A DNA stretch of 19,684 nt from Candidatus Pacebacteria bacterium UBA1364 (GCA_002306345.1 DBRQ01000009.1:156503-176186), one strand, 5' to 3'; shown: positions 6,992 through 14,254, counted from the stretch's first letter. Notes: generated by a model not told the origin, from the letters alone. Translations and numbers: made by a program.

Positions 6992-8107
6992 TTATTTTTT
7001 CACCCTCTCAAACAACTTCAGTGCTTCCGCCACGGCCTGATCCATGTTCAAGTAGCGATAAGTACCAAGACGACCGACAAAATGGATGCCTTGGGTTTCC
7101 AACTTTTTGGCTTCACGCAAATATTTTTTCAATAATAAATGATTGCGTTCTCGAGGCACTGGATAATAGGGCTCACCATCCCAAGTGGGATATTCTTTGG
7201 AGATGATCGTTTTGGCGATGGGTTTCGCGGGTGGATAGAAATATTTGTATTCAATGATGCGGGTAAAAGGGTAGTCTAGAGAAGGGTAGTTGACAGCAGA
7301 ATTTTCTTGGTAAAATTCTAGGTCATGTTCTTCAAAATGAAAATCCAAAGAACGGTATTCTAAATGACCATAAGCGTAGTCAAAATATTGATCAATGGCG
7401 CCAGTATAAAAAATTTGCTCAAATTGACTGAGATCGTTCTGCTCACGAAAGTTGAAAAAATCAGTTTTCAAACATAATTCAATATTCTGATGCGACAGCA
7501 TTTTCTTTACCAAGCCTTCAAAACCATTAACTGGCAAGGCCTGATAACGATCAGTGAAATAGCGATTGTCAGTATTAAAACGCAAAGGATTACGCTTAAT
7601 GACCGCCGCATCCAGCTCGCTAGGATCCAGTGCCCACTGTTTAAGGCTGTAATTTTGAAAAATTGCCTCGTAAAGTTCGCTACTGACTTGAGACAAAACA
7701 TAATCTTCGCTATTAGCTACATTTTTAAGCTTTTTAGTTTTTTTAGCTAAAAAAGCCCGCATTTCTGCTGCATTTTTGAGTTTCTGATGAAAAAATTGAT
7801 TGATGGTGTTTAAATTAATTGGCAAATTAAGCAATTGATTTTTAACTTTAACTAAAACCTGATGTTCATAAGGTTGCCACCTAGAAAAGGCTCTAAAATA
7901 GTCCCAAACTTCTTCCTTGTTGGTGTGAAATAAATGAGCACCATAATTGGAAACACGAATACCGGTACCACGATCTAAGTGATCGAAACAATTGCCGGCC
8001 AAATGAGCTCTTTTGTCTAAGACTAAAACGGAATCACCGCGATGAGCAAAACGTTCCGCGAGGGTTGCTCCAGAAAGACCAGCGCCAATGATTAGAATGC
8101 GAGACAT
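6992..8107 (-). CDS. glf: UDP-galactopyranose mutase
   Basis: This 371-residue flavoenzyme converts UDP-galactopyranose to UDP-galactofuranose, the precursor of Galf residues in surface glycans. The N-terminus has the FAD dinucleotide fold ILIIGAGLSGATLA (4-17) with an acidic D31, then HLAGNCFDH (35-43) and YGAHLFHTN (55-63). WALDPSELDA, RFNTDNRYFTDRYQALP and the C-terminal EYPTWDGEPYYPV plus GRLGTYRYLNMDQAV are all diagnostic of Glf. Length is normal for the bacterial enzyme. It lies 4 nt downstream of the BRO/DinD-like gene on the same strand, with no Shine-Dalgarno seen, and abuts the RelE-type toxin gene tail to tail. GalE (3324-4241) probably supplies its substrate. Confidence 0.95.
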   Translation of the reverse strand: MSRILIIGAGLSGATLAERFAHRGDSVLVLDKRAHLAGNCFDHLDRGTGIRVSNYGAHLFHTNKEEVWDYFRAFSRWQPYEHQVLVKVKNQLLNLPINLNTINQFFHQKLKNAAEMRAFLAKKTKKLKNVANSEDYVLSQVSSELYEAIFQNYSLKQWALDPSELDAAVIKRNPLRFNTDNRYFTDRYQALPVNGFEGLVKKMLSHQNIELCLKTDFFNFREQNDLSQFEQIFYTGAIDQYFDYAYGHLEYRSLDFHFEEHDLEFYQENSAVNYPSLDYPFTRIIEYKYFYPPAKPIAKTIISKEYPTWDGEPYYPVPRERNHLLLKKYLREAKKLETQGIHFVGRLGTYRYLNMDQAVAEALKLFERVKK

Positions 8108-8111
8108 GTGG

Positions 8112-8954
8112 TTATTTTACCTTTTTTAATTGATTTTGTTTGAAGTGTAATTGTTTGGCATTTTTAGTGGTAATGACACTTCGACCAGTTTGTTTTTCAA
8201 TTTCTTTTCGAGCTAATCCAGCTACATGTCCGCCTTCGCGTGCAACTTGCTTGTTTTGTGATAGGCCAGCTGGTTTCTTCTTTTTAGAGATTTCTGTGGT
8301 TGAAGCTTCCGCTAACATATTGAGCACAATTTCTAAATTGGTCATATTGTCGCGTAAGTTTTCTTTCTTTAGACCCTTGAGTTGTTTATATTCTTTCACA
8401 GATCTATTCGCCCAAGCTTTAGTGATCTCATCAGTTAAAATAGCAAATTCAATACCTTTGTTAATGCCACGATTCTGCCATTCATCGGTTAAATCTTTGC
8501 GAACTTCGATACTTTTGAGACGCTGGTTGATCCATTCTTTAGAATAACCTTTGCGTAAATAGGTCTGCATGGCACGCTCAAAAGCCAATTCTGGATCAGC
8601 AGTTTCCTCGAGTCGTTCATAGCCAACTCTAGCTAACCAAAGCTTAAAAGGTTCAGCCTTGGGAGAGGGAATAGATTGAATTAAACGAAGAAGAGTCTCA
8701 GTGTCAGCCACATCAGTTAAATATTTTTTACCATCACTGGACAACATTTTCAGTTGTCCGATTTTTGCGGACAACTGACTTCCTTCCTTTTGTAATTTGG
8801 TTTTTAAGTCACTCCAATACTTTCTTGGTCTTGAACTATTAGTCAAAATTACAATAACATCAATCACCGAAAACCACCACAACTCCTTCTTGCTGTCCCA
8901 ATGACGACGGACTTCTTGTTGATTAAAAAGAGCAAGATTTTGGAGATTTGGCAT
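8112..8954 (-). CDS. BRO-N domain protein with DinD-like C-terminal region
   Basis: This 280-residue protein starts with a BRO-N domain (about 1-115): WWFSVIDVIVILT (26-38), PRKYWSDLKTKL (43-54), SDGKKYLTDVADTETLLRL (73-91) and KAEPFKLWLARVG (99-111). BRO-N is found in phage antirepressors and in baculovirus BRO proteins. The C-terminal half (about 165-265) has GIEFAILTDEITKAWA, YKQLKGLKKENLRDNM and a segment like the DNA-damage-inducible protein DinD, which in E. coli acts on RecA filaments. Its role here is unknown; DNA-binding regulation or a stress response are the family options. Its stop is 4 nt before glf, suggesting co-transcription. No LexA-type box is visible upstream. A possible phage-derived passenger. 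Confidence 0.75.
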   Translation of the reverse strand: MPNLQNLALFNQQEVRRHWDSKKELWWFSVIDVIVILTNSSRPRKYWSDLKTKLQKEGSQLSAKIGQLKMLSSDGKKYLTDVADTETLLRLIQSIPSPKAEPFKLWLARVGYERLEETADPELAFERAMQTYLRKGYSKEWINQRLKSIEVRKDLTDEWQNRGINKGIEFAILTDEITKAWANRSVKEYKQLKGLKKENLRDNMTNLEIVLNMLAEASTTEISKKKKPAGLSQNKQVAREGGHVAGLARKEIEKQTGRSVITTKNAKQLHFKQNQLKKVK

Positions 8955-8960
8955 AAAAAT

Positions 8961-8989
8961 AAAATACCAAAATAAAACCCAAAAAGCAA
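8961..8989 (-). promoter_or_regulatory. Putative promoter of the BRO/DinD-like gene
   Basis: On the minus strand TTGCTT (8989-8984) is followed after 17 nt by TATTTT (8966-8961), four of six matches at the -10. The ATG at 8954 comes 6 nt after the -10, which would make the mRNA nearly leaderless. The -35 lies on the arm of a hairpin. The region is very A/T-rich, so chance matches are easy. Confidence 0.3.
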
Positions 8990-9017
8990 CTGAAAAGAAG
9001 ACTTTGTAGCAGTTGCT
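8985..9017 (-). terminator. Second hairpin behind phoH, weak terminator-like
   Basis: AGCAACTG at 8985-8992 and CAGTTGCT at 9010-9017 form an 8-bp perfect stem with a 17-nt loop. On the minus strand it is followed by TTTTGGGTTTT, a broken U-tract. It sits 5 nt beyond the main phoH terminator tract and may act as a backup terminator, or as a regulatory site for the BRO/DinD-like gene. Confidence 0.4.
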
Positions 9018-9022
9018 GTAAT

Positions 9023-9061
9023 CTTAAAAAACGGGGATCCTATCGATTAGACAGGATCCCC
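9023..9061 (-). terminator. Rho-independent terminator of phoH
   Basis: GGGGATCCT (9033-9041) pairs perfectly with AGGATCCCC (9053-9061) around an 11-nt loop. Read on the minus strand the hairpin is followed by GTTTTTTAAG. It begins 21 nt after the phoH stop. The G/C-rich stem stands out in this A/T-rich DNA. The downstream BRO/DinD-like gene therefore likely needs its own promoter. Confidence 0.85.
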
Positions 9062-9082
9062 TTTGGTTAAAAGAAAAAACTT

Positions 9083-10462
9083 TTAAAGCTTAGTGGCAGC
9101 TACCTTAGACAACTCACTCCTTTCTGCATCCGCAGTGTTCAATCGGAGAATATAACAGAGTTTTTCTCCCTTCATACACCTGAGTGCATAGGTTAAGCCA
9201 TTGTTGAATTTGTTGAGATGCCCGTCAATCTGTTCAGTGTCGCCACATAGCACCACTACACTTCCTTCCCCGGCACGGGTAGTAATCATTTTGACCTGAG
9301 CACGAGTCAGGTTTTGAGACTCGTCAACAAAGATCAAACTCTTTCGAAGCGAACGCCCTCTCATATAATTGAGAGGTTTAGCTTCGATTTGGAGTTGTTC
9401 TAGTAAAAGACTCTTGTCCGTAACCTCCTTACCATCTTTTTTACGAGTATCTTTATCGATGTTAACTAAAACTGACAAGTTGTCATAGATAGGATTGAGA
9501 AAGCCGTCAAACTTAATATCCATGCTACCCGGTAAATAGCCAAAGGATTCATCGGCTTCTACATTGGAGCGGGTCACATAGAACTTTTTGAAAAAGCCAT
9601 TTTGCTTAGCTTCGATACCGACGGCCAAAGCGAATAAGGTTTTAGCCGTACCAGCCGGACCTTCGATAATCACTAATCTTTCTTCTCCTTCTTCGGTGAG
9701 TAGGGCCTCCATTAAAAATTGCTGAGTGCGATTGCGAGCTTTGATGCCAAAAACATTTTGGTTTTCATGCTGTAGAGCAACCACAGAATGCCCGTCGAAA
9801 CGACCCAATTTAATTTCTTTATGGTTCGCTTCATTTTGAATGATCAAAAATTGATTGATCACTAAAGTAGGGACAACGCGTTGTTGATGCTCATCCAAAA
9901 CATAAAAATTTTCTGGCAATAAACTCCAACCTTTATTAGCGCTTTTACCTGCAAAAATGTAGTTGAAACTTTCTCTCTGACAAAGCACGGTTTGTTGACC
10001 AGTGTATTCGTCTTTTTCTTGCATTAAGTCTTGAGTTTTAAGACCACAGCGTTCTGCCTTGGTGGCCAAGTAAACGTCATTAGTCACAAAGACGATGTTT
10101 TCTACACCACTTTTTTGCAGTTGCACAGCGGTTTTGAGAATCTTGTGATCGGGATCGTTTGCGTCCCAACCATCAAGAAGCTCTTCACCATTGCCAAGCT
10201 TACCAATAATCTTGATGGTAGTACCTCCTGCATCGATGCCTTTATTAATATCTCCTTGTTTAGAGAGTTTACGCAGTAATCTACCGATAATACGCGAAGC
10301 ATTGCCTCGTGCATTATCTTCTTTTTTAAACTTTTCCAGTTCAGTAATGACCACCTCTGGAATGTTGATGATGCCCCTGAAAGAATCATCAATTAAGCAA
10401 TCAGGGTTTTGTAACAACACATTCGTATCTAAAACATAGTTAATCAGTTTTTGTTGACTCAT
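9083..10462 (-). CDS. phoH: PhoH-family ATPase with N-terminal PIN domain (PhoH2-like)
   Basis: This 459-residue cytoplasmic protein joins a PIN ribonuclease domain to a PhoH P-loop ATPase. PIN acidic residues are visible at D12 (VLDTNVLL), E41 (ITELEKF), D103/D105 (DPDHKIL) and D129 (VTNDVYLA). The PhoH part has Walker A GPAGTAKT at 268-275 and Walker B LIFVDESQNL at 376-385, with CGDTEQID at 406-413 as a further family motif. PhoH2 proteins in mycobacteria are RNA helicase/RNases, so a role in RNA turnover under stress is likely but inferred. The start at 10462 is preferred to 10510 because AAAGGAG lies 11 nt upstream and the product begins at the PIN strand. It is a single-gene unit with a strong terminator and shows no obvious link to glycan synthesis. 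Confidence 0.92.
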   Translation of the reverse strand: MSQQKLINYVLDTNVLLQNPDCLIDDSFRGIINIPEVVITELEKFKKEDNARGNASRIIGRLLRKLSKQGDINKGIDAGGTTIKIIGKLGNGEELLDGWDANDPDHKILKTAVQLQKSGVENIVFVTNDVYLATKAERCGLKTQDLMQEKDEYTGQQTVLCQRESFNYIFAGKSANKGWSLLPENFYVLDEHQQRVVPTLVINQFLIIQNEANHKEIKLGRFDGHSVVALQHENQNVFGIKARNRTQQFLMEALLTEEGEERLVIIEGPAGTAKTLFALAVGIEAKQNGFFKKFYVTRSNVEADESFGYLPGSMDIKFDGFLNPIYDNLSVLVNIDKDTRKKDGKEVTDKSLLLEQLQIEAKPLNYMRGRSLRKSLIFVDESQNLTRAQVKMITTRAGEGSVVVLCGDTEQIDGHLNKFNNGLTYALRCMKGEKLCYILRLNTADAERSELSKVAATKL

Positions 10463-10521
10463 GTGTTTTATTACTCCTTTCTTATCTATGATGGGTGGGA
10501 TGTCTGCCAAAAGCTTTTGTT

Positions 10522-10597
10522 TTCTTGACAGCTAAAGATCGTCACTTTAGAAAATGGGAAATAACAAGCTTTAGCTGTCAAGAAGTTTTTTCTTTTT
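10522..10597 (+). terminator. Long inverted repeat with T-tract in the phoH-wzm intergenic region
   Basis: Positions 10522-10537 pair without mismatch with 10569-10584 (core CTTGACAGCTAAAG / CTTTAGCTGTCAAG), a 16-bp stem with a 31-nt loop. On the plus strand a G and then TTTTTTCTTTTT follow, the layout of an intrinsic terminator. No plus-strand gene lies upstream for kilobases, so it does not end a known gene. CTAAAG (10532-10537) can instead pair with CTTTAG at 10545-10550 to make a small competing hairpin. Both arms contain TTGACA, a perfect -35 box. It may be a leader attenuator, the end of a small RNA, or a DNA operator. Confidence 0.55.
10525..10553 (+). promoter_or_regulatory. Candidate wzm-wzt promoter inside the inverted repeat
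   Basis: TTGACA (10525-10530) is a perfect -35, and 17 nt later comes TAGAAA (10548-10553), four of six matches to TATAAT. Transcription would begin near 10560 in the loop of the inverted repeat, leaving a leader of about 180 nt. If this promoter is used, the hairpin cannot form in that RNA and the palindrome would act at DNA level. Confidence 0.35.
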
Positions 10598-10623
10598 AAA
10601 GAGCTAGCAAATTTCGACCGCTT

Positions 10624-10657
10624 TTGATCTGATTTGCATTGCTATTGATATTAGCAA
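10624..10657 (+). promoter_or_regulatory. Alternative wzm promoter with operator-like palindrome
   Basis: TTGATC (10624-10629), a 17-nt spacer and GATATT (10647-10652) give a second weak sigma-70-like candidate. TTGCTA (10639-10644) and TAGCAA (10652-10657) form a palindrome with a 7-nt centre that covers its -10 box, as expected for a repressor site. Each match is modest. Confidence 0.25.
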
Positions 10658-10697
10658 AACCATTGGGAAATGCTAGTAGAAACTAGGAGAAAGAACC

Positions 10698-10716
10698 AGG
10701 GGGAGAAACTCCCTTT
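10698..10716 (+). promoter_or_regulatory. Small hairpin in the wzm leader
   Basis: GGGAG (10701-10705) and CTCCC (10709-10713) pair around an AAA loop, extended by two G-T pairs and an A-T pair. It ends 26 nt before the wzm start and is not followed by a T-run, so it is unlikely to be a terminator. It could affect access to the purine-rich ribosome-binding region. Confidence 0.25.
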
Positions 10717-10742
10717 CCAAAATTAAGAGCAGATGTTATACA

Positions 10743-11531
10743 ATGAAGCGAATGCCAATGTTAGATAGTTTCACTAAATACCGTGAGTTGCTCAATGAGT
10801 TAACCATGCGGGAGATTAAACAGCGTTATAAGCAGTCTGTTTTGGGCTATGCATGGGTCATTTTGAATCCTTTTTTTCAAATGATTGTCATGTCTTTTGT
10901 GTTTAGTATCATTATGCGCATTCCTAATTTAGGCGTGCCGTATCCAATTTATTTATATGCCGGCTTACTACCGTGGACACTGTTTTCTAACTCATTAACT
11001 AGTGCTGCCAATGCACTGGTTGGCAATGCAGGGCTCATTACCAAGATTTACTTTCCTAGAGAAATTTTTGTGATTAGCACGATTTTGGCCAAAATTGTTG
11101 ATTTTGTGTTGGCTTTGAGTATTTTTGTGGTTTTTATGATTTTTTATCACATTCCCATTACCTGGTACATTCTGTGGGTCATTCCTATTTTCGCTATTCA
11201 ACAACTTTTTACTTATGGTCTGTCGTTGTTTTTGGCGGCGGCCAATTTGTTTTATCGCGATATTCAATATTTGTTGAGTTTAATCATTTTGATTTGGATG
11301 TATTTAACGCCAGTCATTTACTCCACTGAACTTTTCCCAGCAAAATATCGTTGGATTTTTCAAATTAATCCCATGTCGGTCATTATCAATGCTTATAGGC
11401 AGGTGATTTTGGCTGGTGATATGCCAAATTTACGTAGTTTAGCCATTGCGCTAGTTTTATCAGTGCTTTTGTTAATTGGTGGGTATAAATTCTTTAAAAA
11501 ATTGGAAGGCGTCTTCGCAGATGTTGTTTAG
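10743..11531 (+). CDS. wzm: ABC-2 type polysaccharide exporter, permease subunit (Wzm/TagG type)
   Basis: This 262-residue membrane permease works with the ATPase of the next gene to move a lipid-linked glycan across the cytoplasmic membrane. Six hydrophobic segments lie at about 36-58, 68-88, 115-136, 142-165, 175-197 and 232-250. The cytoplasmic N-terminus has REIKQRYKQSVLGYAWVILNP (23-43), and NLFYRDIQYLLSL with WMYLTPVIYS (168-194) is the hallmark of Wzm/TagG/RfbA permeases. ATGs at 10743, 10752 and 10758 are all possible starts and none has a clear Shine-Dalgarno. The ATPase gene follows after 12 nt. The transported glycan is inferred from the surrounding GTs and Glf. Confidence 0.92.
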   Translation: MKRMPMLDSFTKYRELLNELTMREIKQRYKQSVLGYAWVILNPFFQMIVMSFVFSIIMRIPNLGVPYPIYLYAGLLPWTLFSNSLTSAANALVGNAGLITKIYFPREIFVISTILAKIVDFVLALSIFVVFMIFYHIPITWYILWVIPIFAIQQLFTYGLSLFLAAANLFYRDIQYLLSLIILIWMYLTPVIYSTELFPAKYRWIFQINPMSVIINAYRQVILAGDMPNLRSLAIALVLSVLLLIGGYKFFKKLEGVFADVV

Positions 11532-11543
11532 GACACAAAGACC

Positions 11544-12290
11544 ATGACTGAAAATACAAAGATTGCCATTAAGATTGATCACGTCAGCAAACTTTTTCAT
11601 AGGCAGAAGCAGAGAACTTTCAAAGAATTAATTCCTGCTCTAATTGGTGGAGAAAAAGCAGTGGAAACTTTCTGGGCCCTGCAAGACATCAATCTAGAAA
11701 TTAAAAAAGGTGAAACTTTGGGGATCATTGGTCCTAATGGCAGTGGTAAAAGTACTTTGTTAAAGCTAATTGCCGGGGTCAGCAAGCCGACCAAAGGCAG
11801 TATTACCGTCAATGGCAGAGTTGCTCCTTTAATTGAGCTTGGAGCTGGTTTTCATCCGGAATTAACTGGCAGAGAAAATGTCTTTCTCAACGGCGTTATT
11901 CTTGGCATGAGTCGTAAAGAAATTAAGGCAAAATTCCAAGAAATTGTCGATTTTGCGGAACTTTGGGACTTTATTGATCAACCAGTCAAACATTACAGTA
12001 GTGGCATGTATTTGAGACTGGCCTTTGCAGTGGCGATTCATACCGAGCCAGAAATATTGCTGGTAGATGAAATCTTGGCAGTCGGAGATGCCAGTTTTCA
12101 AGAGAAATGCTTCAAAAAGATTGAAGAGTTAAAAAATAACGGAGTGACAATTGTGATGGTCTCTCACTCTATGCCTTCCGTGCAAAAGTATTGCCAAAGA
12201 GTGGCTTACATTAATTTTTCTAACTTAGTGGCTATCGGCGACACAAAAGAAGTTTGCGCTAAATATCAAGCTGATATAATGAATAAATAA
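11544..12290 (+). CDS. wzt: ABC-type polysaccharide exporter, ATPase subunit (Wzt/TagH type, short form)
   Basis: This 248-residue nucleotide-binding subunit has Walker A GPNGSGKST (63-71), the Q-loop replacement region LIELGAGFHPELTGRENVFLNG-like segment (97-117) typical of Wzt/TagH, signature YSSGM (151-155), Walker B ILLVDE (171-176) and switch H208. Its C-terminus stops just after the ATPase fold. Long Wzt proteins carry an extra carbohydrate-binding domain that recognises a capped O-antigen end; it is absent here, as in the short Wzt of Klebsiella galactan I systems, which also depend on Glf. By that analogy export would not need a terminal cap (inference). It probably shares one transcript with wzm and ends 1 nt from the convergent GT4 gene. 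Confidence 0.93.
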   Translation: MTENTKIAIKIDHVSKLFHRQKQRTFKELIPALIGGEKAVETFWALQDINLEIKKGETLGIIGPNGSGKSTLLKLIAGVSKPTKGSITVNGRVAPLIELGAGFHPELTGRENVFLNGVILGMSRKEIKAKFQEIVDFAELWDFIDQPVKHYSSGMYLRLAFAVAIHTEPEILLVDEILAVGDASFQEKCFKKIEELKNNGVTIVMVSHSMPSVQKYCQRVAYINFSNLVAIGDTKEVCAKYQADIMNK

Positions 12291-12291
12291 A

Positions 12292-13449
12292 TTATTTTTG
12301 GGCAAAAATCTTGTTCCAAGTTAAATCAGATAATTGATTTTTTAGATTGCTAAAATCACTTTCAGATAATTCTTGTTTATTATTGACACTGATTTGCTGA
12401 ACCCATACTTGCAAATCAAATTGGACCTCTTTAGGAACAATAGATAATAATTTTGACTCAATTTCTATCCCTTCAGCTCCAATTTCTGTGGTAATTACTG
12501 GTCTGCCATAAGAAAGACTTTCTAAAACTTTAAGGCGGGTACCAGAACCAGCAAAAATCGGGGCAACTAATAGATCGATCTCGGCATAAAAATTTCGCAA
12601 GTCATCTACGTAATCAATAAATTCTACATTTGCTAAATTTTGATAAAAAAGGTGATTGTTTTTACCCAAGACAAGAACTTTGCGGTCAATTTGTTTTTTT
12701 TGCAAAGCTGGCAAAATTTGAAGGAGTAAATAGTCCAGAGCTTTTTTATTGGGAGTGTGTTTAACCGAACCAACGAAACCAATAGTCAGTTTTTCTTTAT
12801 TACGAGGGGCTAAAAAATCAATTTTTTCTATGCCATTAGGACTGATTTCAATTTGATCTAAATTAAAAAGTTTTTTGACAAGAAAAGCGTCTTTTTGAGA
12901 CATGACTATAATCTTTGAAAAAGATTTCAGTAGGTTTTTTTCATAGAAGTAAACTTGTAGGCAACTAAATAGTCTAATCAATGTTTTCAGCGGATTTCGA
13001 GAGGCAAAAGCCCTTCTGTAAAAAGAAACTGTAGAGATATCTAGAGCCACAAACTCATCTAGCTGTTTCGTGGTTAAATACTTAGCTAAATATAACATTT
13101 GCGTAGTTTCAATTCTGATTTTGGAAAAATTGAAATTATTTAATTTTTCTTGCAACTCTTTGATTAGTGGTAAAGAAAAATAATTGGTTAAATGATAAGG
13201 AATATTCTTTCTCAAACTCGTCAAAATTGATTTTTGACCCAAAGAAAATGTTTTATAAAAAACAGTTTGCTGATTTAAAAAAGCTTTCTCTTCTGCAGTC
13301 AGAAGCTGATCTTCCGTAAGAAAAAAGTAAAAATAAATTTCGTATTTTTTACTTAAGTGTAAAAGAGTTTGCTTAATTCTGGTTGCACCACCACTAGTTT
13401 GCGGAAAAGGGGAAATGCCGGAAATAAGTAATAATTTTGATTTGGTCAT
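12292..13449 (-). CDS. Family 4 glycosyltransferase (group 1)
   Basis: This 385-residue GT-B protein has an N-terminal ISGISPFPQTSGGATRI (9-25) glycine loop, ISPNGI (202-207) at the domain hinge, IGFVGSVKHTPNKKAL (223-238) and the donor-site segment APIFAGSGTRLKVLESLSYG (296-315), with E310 at the conserved acidic position. GTs with the GSGTR...E version of this motif are common in capsule and O-antigen loci. Sugar unknown. Its ATG overlaps the TAA of the upstream GT2 by 1 nt (TAATG), so the two are translationally coupled on the minus strand. The family call is firm. Confidence 0.87.
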   Translation of the reverse strand: MTKSKLLLISGISPFPQTSGGATRIKQTLLHLSKKYEIYFYFFLTEDQLLTAEEKAFLNQQTVFYKTFSLGQKSILTSLRKNIPYHLTNYFSLPLIKELQEKLNNFNFSKIRIETTQMLYLAKYLTTKQLDEFVALDISTVSFYRRAFASRNPLKTLIRLFSCLQVYFYEKNLLKSFSKIIVMSQKDAFLVKKLFNLDQIEISPNGIEKIDFLAPRNKEKLTIGFVGSVKHTPNKKALDYLLLQILPALQKKQIDRKVLVLGKNNHLFYQNLANVEFIDYVDDLRNFYAEIDLLVAPIFAGSGTRLKVLESLSYGRPVITTEIGAEGIEIESKLLSIVPKEVQFDLQVWVQQISVNNKQELSESDFSNLKNQLSDLTWNKIFAQK

Positions 13450-14207
13450 TAATATCTTCCAATAATACCTAATTTAATAAGCATTTTGCCAAAGAAACTT
13501 TGTCTAAAATTAAATTGTTGACGCAATTGCCTGAGTTCTTGATGAGTAAAAAGCTCCTGCAAAACTTGCTCTCGTTCTTGATTTAATAATTTTAAATTGG
13601 TGGAGCTAAGGCCAGTTTGATCAAAATAAACAATTGGCGTAGCTAAATGCTGCCAAGTACATTTTTGACTTAAGAAAAGCTGCAAATTAAAGGCCCAATC
13701 AGCCACAATCTTTAAATCCTCACGATAAAAACCGAATTTGTCAAATAAAGCACGTTTCAAAAACATGGATTGATGACAAAGAGAGTAACGATAAAAAAAT
13801 AATTTACTTAAAAAATCTGGTTGACGGTAAATTTCAGGCTGATTAATCTGAGAATTTAGTCTCTTAGCATCAGCATAAACGATATCAACATCAGGTTGAG
13901 TTATAAAAACACGATTTAGAGCATCTGGATCGAGCAAATAATCGCCACTGTGCAAAAATAAAAGATATTCTCCTCTGGCTTTTTTAATGCCTTGATTTAA
14001 TGCCTGATAAATTCCCTCATCCTTTTGGCTCTGCCAATAAGAAATTTTAACTTGATTGTTTTTAATCAACTCCACACTACCATCGGTAGAGCCACCATCA
14101 ATCACAATATATTCAAAATCAGTAAAAGTTTGAGAAAAAACACTAGCAAAGGTTTTTTGAAGACCATTGAGGTTGTTGAGATTGACAGTTACGATACTTA
14201 GTCTCAT
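13449..14207 (-). CDS. Family 2 glycosyltransferase, WcaA-like
   Basis: This 252-residue GT-A enzyme has the GT2 opening MRLSIVTVNLNNLNGL, IDGGSTDGSVEL (36-47), KDEGIYQALNQGIKKARGEY (62-81) and LHSGDYL (85-91), where SGD takes the place of the DxD metal site, as usual in this subgroup. ATG at 14207 starts exactly at the first strand; a TTG at 14237 would add ten residues without homology. No Shine-Dalgarno is visible. Probably cytoplasmic, adding one sugar to a lipid-linked chain together with the coupled downstream GT4. Sugar unknown. Confidence 0.87.
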   Translation of the reverse strand: MRLSIVTVNLNNLNGLQKTFASVFSQTFTDFEYIVIDGGSTDGSVELIKNNQVKISYWQSQKDEGIYQALNQGIKKARGEYLLFLHSGDYLLDPDALNRVFITQPDVDIVYADAKRLNSQINQPEIYRQPDFLSKLFFYRYSLCHQSMFLKRALFDKFGFYREDLKIVADWAFNLQLFLSQKCTWQHLATPIVYFDQTGLSSTNLKLLNQEREQVLQELFTHQELRQLRQQFNFRQSFFGKMLIKLGIIGRY

Positions 14208-14254
14208 AAAATAACATTCAGTAATTGAGTTAACCAAGATATTATGGTTAGATC

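Noticed and set aside
8140..8547. 135-codon plus-strand ORF opposite the BRO/DinD-like gene
   Set aside because: It lies fully antisense to a well-supported gene, has cysteine-rich, family-free sequence and no ribosome-binding site; it is a reading-frame shadow.
8985..9017. CTG...CAG spacing as a LexA/SOS box for the DinD-like gene
   Set aside because: CTG and CAG are 17 nt apart here, not the 10 nt of a LexA site; it is better read as a hairpin.
10488..10535. 15-codon leader-peptide-like ORF whose TAA falls in the left arm of the inverted repeat
   Set aside because: It has no Shine-Dalgarno, no run of a regulatory codon, and the only nearby -10-like box (TATGAT at 10487) overlaps its start codon.
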